Source of the DNA: Deltaproteobacteria bacterium
Lineage (GTDB): Bacteria > Myxococcota_A > UBA796 > UBA2385
Reading direction: 5' to 3'
Length of the DNA: 23,647 nt
Assembly: GCA_947462115.1 (NCBI GenBank)
Contig: CANHON010000014.1
Span: forward strand, 1-23,647
The position numbers were made by a program, and so were the translations under genes. The notes beneath the pieces were generated by a model. It was not told where the DNA came from, searched no databases, and saw only the letters and a program-made list of their open reading frames with translations. Positions 1-4,994 of this stretch are shown here, piece after piece. Each line of letters begins with the position of its first letter. The stretch's first letter is position 1.

Positions 1-1
1 G

Positions 2-682
2 GTCAAGGGCCTGTCCGGCGGCCAGCGCATGACCCTCGAAGACCTGATGAAGAAGGGGACGGAGGGCCAGAAGCTCACCCTGAACCTGATCATCCGGGCG
101 GACGTGGGCGGCTCGCTCGAAGCCCTCCGTGGCTCTCTCGAGGCCATCCGAGTGGAGGGCACCGAGGTCCGCGTGCTGCACGCAGGCGTGGGCGCCGTCA
201 CCGAGAGCGACATCACCCTCGCCCGGACCGACCAAGCCGTCGTCATCGCCTTCAACGTGCGCCCGGACGCCAACGCCCGCCGCGCGATGGACGCCTTCGG
301 CGTCGAGGTCCGCCCCTACCGGATCATCTACGAGGCCATCGAAGACGTGGAGCGCGGCCTTCGCGGCCTGCTCGCCCCGACCATCAAAGAGGTCGTGCAG
401 GGCTCGGCGGAGATCCGCCAGACCTTCAACGTGCCCAAGGTCGGGACCATCGCTGGCTGTTTCGTGCTCGACGGCAAGATGGCGCGGAGCCACTCCATCC
501 GCCTGCTGCGCGACAGCAAGGTGCTCTGGGAGGGCCGCCTCGGCTCGCTCAAGCGCTTCAAGGACGACGTTCGCGAGGTCCTCGGCGGCTATGAGTGCGG
601 TATGTCGCTCGACGGCTACAACGACATCAAGGTCGGCGACGTGATCGAGGCCTTCACCAAAGAAGAAGTGAAGCCCCTCTGA
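2..682 (+). CDS. infB: Translation initiation factor IF-2, C-terminal part (5' end outside window)
   Basis: IF-2 is the GTPase that places initiator fMet-tRNA on the 30S subunit and promotes subunit joining. Only the last 226 residues are visible; the frame is open from base 2, so the gene begins upstream of the window and the internal ATG at 29 is not the start. The visible part covers IF-2 domain 3 (LNLIIRADVGGSLEAL, then the helix linking to the last domain) and the C-terminal fMet-tRNA-binding domain (RQTFNVPKVGTIAGC through YECGMSLDGYNDIKVGDVIE). The ending EAFTKEEVKPL is typical of the family. The GTP-binding domain lies outside the window. A strong intrinsic terminator follows within 20 bases. 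Identification is by conserved family sequence and is very secure. Confidence 0.97.
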   Translation, partial: VKGLSGGQRMTLEDLMKKGTEGQKLTLNLIIRADVGGSLEALRGSLEAIRVEGTEVRVLHAGVGAVTESDITLARTDQAVVIAFNVRPDANARRAMDAFGVEVRPYRIIYEAIEDVERGLRGLLAPTIKEVVQGSAEIRQTFNVPKVGTIAGCFVLDGKMARSHSIRLLRDSKVLWEGRLGSLKRFKDDVREVLGGYECGMSLDGYNDIKVGDVIEAFTKEEVKPL

Positions 683-699
683 ACCAGAGGCGGCTCAAC

Positions 700-739
700 G
701 CCCCCAAGCGGCCTCGGCTGCCTGGGGGCTTCCTCTTTT
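700..739 (+). terminator. Intrinsic terminator after infB
   Basis: A perfect 7-bp outer stem GCCCCCA (700-706) pairs with TGGGGGC (723-729). Between them AGCGGCC/GCTGCCT can partly pair around a short loop. A T-rich tract TTCCTCTTTT (730-739) follows. It lies between infB and the DUF503 gene, which in many bacteria are co-transcribed, so it may act as an attenuator rather than a complete stop. Confidence 0.75.
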
Positions 740-755
740 CCCTGACCGAGGTGAC

Positions 756-1139
756 ATGAGCGACCAAGAGCCCGTCCCGCACTGGCGCGCCCCGTTCTTG
801 CCAGCACCCGATGAGAAGATCTGGGTGGGCGTGCTGCGCGTCGAGGTGCAGGTCCCCGGCGCCCGCTCCCTCAAGGACCGGCGCATGGGCGTCGCCCACG
901 TGCGCGACCGCGTGCGGGCCCGGCATGGGTTCTCGGTCGCCGAGGTCGGTCACCGGGAGGACCACCAGCGGGCGGTCTTGGCCATCAGCAGCGTCAGCGC
1001 CGACCCCGCCACGCTCCGGTCGGCCCTCGACCAGCTGGCGGGCGAGATCGAGGGCTGGGGCAAGGTTTTTGTCACCAGCCGCCAAGTGGAGCTGCGCCGC
1101 GCCTTCGCCGATCCCCGCGACGACGACCGTGCCCTGTAG
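756..1139 (+). CDS. ylxP: DUF503 / YlxP family protein
   Basis: Small protein of the DUF503 (YlxP) family, 127 residues. The core begins about residue 23 with VGVLRVEVQVPGARSLKDRR and runs through the conserved region around VAEVGHREDHQRAVLAISSVSAD, which matches the family's beta-alpha-beta fold. Family members are usually about 90-100 residues, so the first 20 or so residues here are an extension. The ATG at 756 is chosen because a GAGGTG Shine-Dalgarno sits at 748-753; a GTG at the core itself lacks one. ylxP commonly lies between infB and rbfA and has been linked to ribosome-associated functions, but its biochemical role is not settled. Here infB is upstream, separated by a terminator, and rbfA does not follow. 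Confidence 0.85.
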   Translation: MSDQEPVPHWRAPFLPAPDEKIWVGVLRVEVQVPGARSLKDRRMGVAHVRDRVRARHGFSVAEVGHREDHQRAVLAISSVSADPATLRSALDQLAGEIEGWGKVFVTSRQVELRRAFADPRDDDRAL

Positions 1140-1157
1140 GGTCTGAGCCCCCGGAGC

Positions 1158-1187
1158 CTGTCGCGCGCTCGCGCAGGACCTTATAGT
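1158..1187 (+). promoter_or_regulatory. Candidate promoter for the SPOR-cupin pair
   Basis: TATAGT at 1182-1187 is a near-consensus -10 hexamer in an otherwise GC-rich gap. CTGTCG at 1158-1163 is a poor -35 with an 18-base spacer. Transcription would begin about 1194, roughly 64 bases before the SPOR start. A TTGACG at 1205-1210 is an alternative -35, but I see no good -10 downstream of it. Confidence 0.35.
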
Positions 1188-1257
1188 CGCTTTTCGCTGC
1201 ACCCTTGACGAGACACGGTCCGCGGCCAGCGCCGCGCGCGCAGGATAGGAGCCCGCC

Positions 1258-1917
1258 ATGAGTGACATCGCCCGTCCGGCCCACGACCCGCCCCTGCGCA
1301 TGACGCGCAATCATCTCTTTGCGATTGCGGTGCTGGGGCTCGCCATCGGCTCCCTCACCTTCGTCTTGGGCTACAAGGTCGGCCGGGGCCAAGCGGGCTC
1401 GAGCGTCGCGGTCGCGGCACCTGCAGGCTTCACGCCCGATCCCAACACGGAGCTGGCCTTGGAGGCGCTGTTTCGTGAGGTAGAGGCGGTGTCCCTCGCG
1501 GCGCCCCCCAGCGTCGAGGCCGAGGCCGCGGGCGACGACCTCTACTTCCCCAACGCGCTCGGCGGAGCGCCCTCGCCGGTCAACGCCGCCGAAGGGGAGC
1601 GGCGGGATGAGGCCACCACGGCGGCCGCCACGCCCGGCTTTGCGCCGGTCCGCCCCGCCGGGAGCGGCACCGGGGCCGAGAGCGGCTGGTCGATTCAGGT
1701 GGGCGCCTTCCCCGTGGCCGCCGAGGCCGACGCCCAGGTCGCGGCGCTTCAGGCCCAAGGCCTCCAAGCCTACCGCTCCGACGCGCTCACCGATGGCCGC
1801 AACTGGTACCGCGTGCGGGTGGGCGGCTTCGCCGATCAAGTCGAGGCGGAGCAGGCGCGGGCGCGCATGTCCGCGACGCTCAAGGGGGCGGAGCTCACCG
1901 TTCAGGCGGCCCCTTGA
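1258..1917 (+). CDS. Membrane-anchored SPOR-domain protein
   Basis: 219 residues. A short N-terminal cytoplasmic segment is followed by one membrane-spanning stretch (about residues 18-38, NHLFAIAVLGLAIGSLTFVL), a long Ala/Pro/Glu-rich linker, and a C-terminal SPOR domain from about residue 142 (GWSIQVGAFPVAAEADA through NWYRVRVGGFADQVEAEQAR). SPOR domains bind denuded glycan strands of septal peptidoglycan, so this protein probably sits in the inner membrane at division or constriction sites with the SPOR domain in the periplasm. The architecture resembles FtsN/DedD but is not enough to call it FtsN. The ATG at 1258 has AGGAG at 1247-1251. The stop overlaps the next start (TTGA), implying coupled translation. 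Confidence 0.85.
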   Translation: MSDIARPAHDPPLRMTRNHLFAIAVLGLAIGSLTFVLGYKVGRGQAGSSVAVAAPAGFTPDPNTELALEALFREVEAVSLAAPPSVEAEAAGDDLYFPNALGGAPSPVNAAEGERRDEATTAAATPGFAPVRPAGSGTGAESGWSIQVGAFPVAAEADAQVAALQAQGLQAYRSDALTDGRNWYRVRVGGFADQVEAEQARARMSATLKGAELTVQAAP

Positions 1918-2270
1918 GCACGAGCGCGGGCCGGCGGGTCGACAAGCCGTGGGGGCACGAAGAGGTCTGGGCCGAGGGCCCTGGCTACGTCGGCAAGTTG
2001 TTGATCATCCGAGCGGGTCATCGGCTGAGCCTCCAGCACCACGCCCAAAAGGTGGAGACCATCCGCGTGCTCAGCGGCGAGCTGGAGATCAGCGTCGGTG
2101 ACCACCCCGAGCGCCTGCAGACCGAGCGGGCGGGCCCCGGCGCGGTGATCCACATCCCGGCGGGGCTCTTGCACCGGATGCGCGCCATCACCGATCTGGA
2201 GCTGGTCGAGGTCTCGACCCCCGAGCTCGACGATGTGGTGCGCCACGCCGACGACTACGGGCGCTCCTAG
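1914..2270 (+). CDS. Small cupin protein, mannose-6-phosphate isomerase type II-like
   Basis: 118-residue single-domain cupin resembling the C-terminal isomerase half of bifunctional GDP-mannose pyrophosphorylase/phosphomannose isomerases. It opens with the characteristic RVDKPWGHEEVW. Metal-ligand motif 1 is around LQHHAQKVETIRVLSGE (H42, H43, E48) and motif 2 is PAGLLHRM (H87). Known members act on nucleotide-sugar precursors or remain uncharacterised; which sugar is used here is not evident. The start is a TTG at 1914 overlapping the SPOR stop by four bases (TTGA), chosen because the conserved RVDKPWG lies only eight residues in and no ATG or GTG precedes it in frame. It is likely co-transcribed and translationally coupled with the SPOR gene. 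Confidence 0.8.
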   Translation: MSTSAGRRVDKPWGHEEVWAEGPGYVGKLLIIRAGHRLSLQHHAQKVETIRVLSGELEISVGDHPERLQTERAGPGAVIHIPAGLLHRMRAITDLELVEVSTPELDDVVRHADDYGRS

Positions 2271-2278
2271 GCGCGCGC

Positions 2279-2284
2279 TTGACA
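2279..2284 (+). promoter_or_regulatory. TTGACA box, possible -35 element
   Basis: A perfect -35 consensus hexamer lies just after the cupin stop and 48 bases before the LysM-protein ATG. No convincing -10 hexamer is seen 16-18 bases downstream, so promoter status is uncertain. Similar TTGACG boxes occur at comparable distances before three other genes in this window. Confidence 0.35.
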
Positions 2285-2326
2285 GGGCCGGCCACCGCTT
2301 GCGAAGGTGGCCCACCGGAGACTGAG

Positions 2327-3430
2327 ATGTCACGCCTCGCATCCATCGTGGGCCTCGCCGCCACGCTGCTCATCACCGCCACCGAAGCCCGCGCACAGCA
2401 GGGCGGTGACGGTGTTTCGTTCGGCACCGTGGGCGATCGGTTCGGGCCGCCCGACTACTACATCGTCCAGCAGGGCGACACGCTCTGGGAGATCTCCAAC
2501 CGCTTCCTGGGCAACCCCTACTACTGGCCGCGGCTCTGGTCGATCAACGAGCACATCACCAACCCGCACTGGATCTACCCGGGCAACCGCGTGGTCTTCC
2601 GGCTCGGCTCGCTGATCGATCCGCCGCGGATCGACCTCGACGGCGTGCCCTCCGACGGCGTCCGCACCAGCTCGGTCGACATCGTGGGCGCAGAGGCGGC
2701 CTGCGGGGCCGACATCCGCTTCACCGACACCCGCGGCGCCCGCACCTACTTGGCCAACGGCTTCTTGGCCGAGCGGGCGGACGTTGACGTCTACGGCACC
2801 GTCAAAAAGGCCCGGCCGGGGGCCGTTGCGCTCGCTCAGTACGACCTCGTCTACCTGGAGCTGGACGATCCGGAGGCCTACTCCTGCGGCGACGTGGTCA
2901 GCATCTTCCGGCAGACCCGCAAGCGGGTTCGCCACCCGGAGAGCCGAAGCACCCGCTTTGGTGGCCTCTACGAGGTCGTGGCCGAAGCGCAGATCGTCCA
3001 CCGTCACGGCGACTACCTGACCGCGTCCATCCGCAAGTCCTGGTCCGAGGTGGAGCGTGGCGACCTGGTCGGCCCCCAGGTGCCGGTGAACGTGCAGGTG
3101 GAGGTCGCGGCGCCACGCGGCGAGCTGGACGGGACCATCGTGGAGCGGCTCAACTCCGAGGCCTACTTGATGGGCAACGGGGAGACCGTCTTTGTGGATC
3201 GGGGACGGGCAGACGGCGTGCGGGTGGGCCACACCTTCTGGATCGTCGAGCAGCGCGACGCGGCCATGGACACCAAAAAGGAAGACCGAGATCTTCCGTA
3301 TGCGGTCGTTGGTCGGCTCGTGGTGGTGCGCGTGGATGAGTACAGCGCCACCGCCGTCATCACCGACGCCGAGCGCAACCTCACGGTCGGCATGCACATC
3401 AAGCAAGAGATCAAGTCCAAGATCGACTAG
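2327..3430 (+). CDS. Exported LysM-domain protein
   Basis: 367 residues. The start at 2327 is preferred over an upstream in-frame codon at 2279 because GGAG lies at 2317-2320 and the protein then begins with a good Sec signal peptide (residues 1-23, cleaving after ATEARA). One LysM module at about residues 43-95 (YYIVQQGDTLWEISNRF, then NPYYWPRLWSINEHITNPHW) should bind peptidoglycan in the periplasm. The remaining ~270 residues form a beta-rich region with no motif I recognise as catalytic; it contains VFVDRGRADGVRVGHTFWIV, which resembles repeats in other LysM proteins of Myxococcota. Two Cys (in AACGADIRF and YSCGDVV) could form a disulfide. Function beyond wall binding is unknown. Confidence 0.85.
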   Translation: MSRLASIVGLAATLLITATEARAQQGGDGVSFGTVGDRFGPPDYYIVQQGDTLWEISNRFLGNPYYWPRLWSINEHITNPHWIYPGNRVVFRLGSLIDPPRIDLDGVPSDGVRTSSVDIVGAEAACGADIRFTDTRGARTYLANGFLAERADVDVYGTVKKARPGAVALAQYDLVYLELDDPEAYSCGDVVSIFRQTRKRVRHPESRSTRFGGLYEVVAEAQIVHRHGDYLTASIRKSWSEVERGDLVGPQVPVNVQVEVAAPRGELDGTIVERLNSEAYLMGNGETVFVDRGRADGVRVGHTFWIVEQRDAAMDTKKEDRDLPYAVVGRLVVVRVDEYSATAVITDAERNLTVGMHIKQEIKSKID

Positions 3431-3449
3431 CTTGCAGGTCGCCCGGACA

Positions 3450-3477
3450 GTCGGTTAGGCCGGCGGCGCCAACCGAC
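3450..3477 (+). other. Hairpin in the leader of dprA
   Basis: GTCGGTT (3450-3456) pairs perfectly with AACCGAC (3471-3477). A bulged A and an inner GGC/GCC extend the stem to about 10 bp around the loop CGGCGGC (3461-3467). No T tract follows. It lies 18 bases before the dprA ATG, which has no obvious Shine-Dalgarno. Confidence 0.5.
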
Positions 3478-3495
3478 GCAGCCGTATGTGCTGCA

Positions 3496-4503
3496 ATGTC
3501 CGACATTCTGCCGGCCTTCTGGGCCGGAGCTGCGCTGCTGAGCGGTCGAATCGATCTGCTTAGCTTTGTCGCGCGCCCCGAAGAGCTCGATGCCTTCGCC
3601 GCGCGCTCATTGACCGAGCTGTGCACGCTCGGCGTGCCGCCCGCGCTCGCCTGGACCCTGGTGAGCACCCCGGCAAACCCCTCGCCTGGCCCCACCTGTC
3701 GGCTCGGCCAAGCGGGCTACCCCAGCGGTCTGGCGCTGCTGCCCTATGCGCCCCCGGTGCTGTTTCTGCGCGGGGACCTTCGCCTGCTTCACCGGCCCGC
3801 GCTGGCGGTGGTGGGGGCACGCCGGTGCTCCGAGCAGGGGCGGCGCTTCGCCGCGCAGGTCACCCGCGCCGTGGTGGAGGCCGGCGGCGTCGTGGTGAGC
3901 GGGCTCGCCTGGGGCATCGACGAGGCCGCCCACGAGGCCGCGCTTCAGGGCACCATCGCCGTGTTGGCCCAGGGCTTCGACACGCTCAGCGGGCGGAGCG
4001 AGGCCCTCGCGGCGCGGATCGTGGCCGCGGGCGGCCTGCTGGTCAGCGAGTTCCCGCCGCACCGTGGGGCCGCTCGGCACACCTTCCCGCAGCGCAACCG
4101 GGTGATCGCCGGCCTGTCGCGTGCCACGGCGGTCATTGAGGCGACGGAGCACTCCGGTTCGCTGATCACCGCCCGGCTGGCCGCCGAGTACGGGCGCGAG
4201 GTGCTCGCCGTGCCCGGCCACCCGTCGAGCCCCATGGCCCAAGGCTGCTTGGATCTCATCGGCCAGGGCGCCGGGCTCCTCCGCGCCCCCGCGGACGCGC
4301 TGGACGCCATTGAGCTCCGCGCAGCGCCGAAGGCCCCGCCCCGGGACCCGCTGCTCGCGGCCCTGTACGACAGCCCCGACTTCGACACCCTGATCGACCG
4401 CACCGGCGAGCCCCCTCCCCTGCTGCTGCGCCGCCTCGCAGAGCTGGAGCTGCAGGGCGCGGTGCTGCGCCTCCCCGGCGACCGCTACGCGGAGTCGGCA
4501 TGA
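3496..4503 (+). CDS. dprA: DNA-processing protein DprA/Smf
   Basis: DprA binds incoming single-stranded DNA during natural transformation and loads RecA. 335 residues. The Rossmann-like core starts about residue 104 with AVVGARRCSEQGRRFA, continues through SGLAWGIDEAAHEAAL (about 134), FPQRNRVIAGLS, and EATEHSGSLITARLAAEYGR (about 214) followed by VLAVPGHP. The last ~50 residues form the winged-helix DprA C-terminal domain (LIDRTGEPPPLLLRRLAELELQGAV). The N-terminal helical part is short and divergent. The ATG at 3496 lacks a recognisable ribosome-binding site and is preceded by a hairpin, so initiation may be weak. The gene is followed by a small unknown gene and by topA on the opposite strand. 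Confidence 0.95.
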   Translation: MSDILPAFWAGAALLSGRIDLLSFVARPEELDAFAARSLTELCTLGVPPALAWTLVSTPANPSPGPTCRLGQAGYPSGLALLPYAPPVLFLRGDLRLLHRPALAVVGARRCSEQGRRFAAQVTRAVVEAGGVVVSGLAWGIDEAAHEAALQGTIAVLAQGFDTLSGRSEALAARIVAAGGLLVSEFPPHRGAARHTFPQRNRVIAGLSRATAVIEATEHSGSLITARLAAEYGREVLAVPGHPSSPMAQGCLDLIGQGAGLLRAPADALDAIELRAAPKAPPRDPLLAALYDSPDFDTLIDRTGEPPPLLLRRLAELELQGAVLRLPGDRYAESA

Positions 4504-4638
4504 GCCGGCGTGGCCTGCGGGCGTACGCGGCGCGGAGAGGTGCCCCCCGGGAGCGGCCACCCGCGCCCCCAACGGCTATGCCCACCGGCGTGCGGGTCTG
4601 CCGGTGTGCGGGGGGCCAGCGCCCGATGGAGCCGACCG

Positions 4639-4908
4639 ATGCCCGACCCAACGCCCACCCACCGACTGCTCGACCTCGACGTGCAGGCCAGCACCCTGCT
4701 CGATGTGCTGGTCGAGGCCGGCCACCTCGACGACGACCTGCTGGAGGAGGTCAACGACCGGCTGCTGGATCAGCGGCCCGACTCCGGGCTCATCGACCTC
4801 GCCATCATGCGGCGGGTGGTGGCCACCGTGCTGTTCGAGCGCGAGGACAAGCTCGACCCGGAGCTCAAGCGCATCGTGGATCAGGAGTGGGGCCTGCTGT
4901 TCGGCTGA
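4639..4908 (+). CDS. Small acidic helical protein of unknown function
   Basis: 89 residues. The ATG at 4639 is preferred because GGAG sits at 4628-4631; the frame stays open upstream, but that stretch is Arg/Pro-rich and looks non-coding. The protein is strongly acidic and predicted helical (LLDLDVQASTLLDVLVEAG, then HLDDDLLEEVNDRLL, then VVATVLFEREDKLDPELKR), ending QEWGLLFG. It has no signal peptide, no Cys and no recognised domain. The regular spacing of hydrophobic and acidic residues suggests a small helical bundle or a partner-binding protein. It lies 135 bases after dprA on the same strand and faces topA. I do not recognise a family. Confidence 0.65.
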   Translation: MPDPTPTHRLLDLDVQASTLLDVLVEAGHLDDDLLEEVNDRLLDQRPDSGLIDLAIMRRVVATVLFEREDKLDPELKRIVDQEWGLLFG

Positions 4909-4940
4909 GCGGCGCCCGGATCGGCCCCGCCCCGCGCCGC
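4909..4940. other. Inverted repeat between convergent genes
   Basis: GCGGCGC (4909-4915) and GCGCCGC (4934-4940) are perfect inverted repeats separated by 18 bases, directly after the small acidic gene and 55 bases beyond the topA stop. No T tract follows on either strand. It may contribute to termination of both convergent transcripts, but in GC-rich sequence this is weak evidence. Confidence 0.25.
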
Positions 4941-4994
4941 CGGTTGCAGCGCCCCTCCGCCCCGTGTCACCCGGCCGGTCCGCCGTCGATCGGC

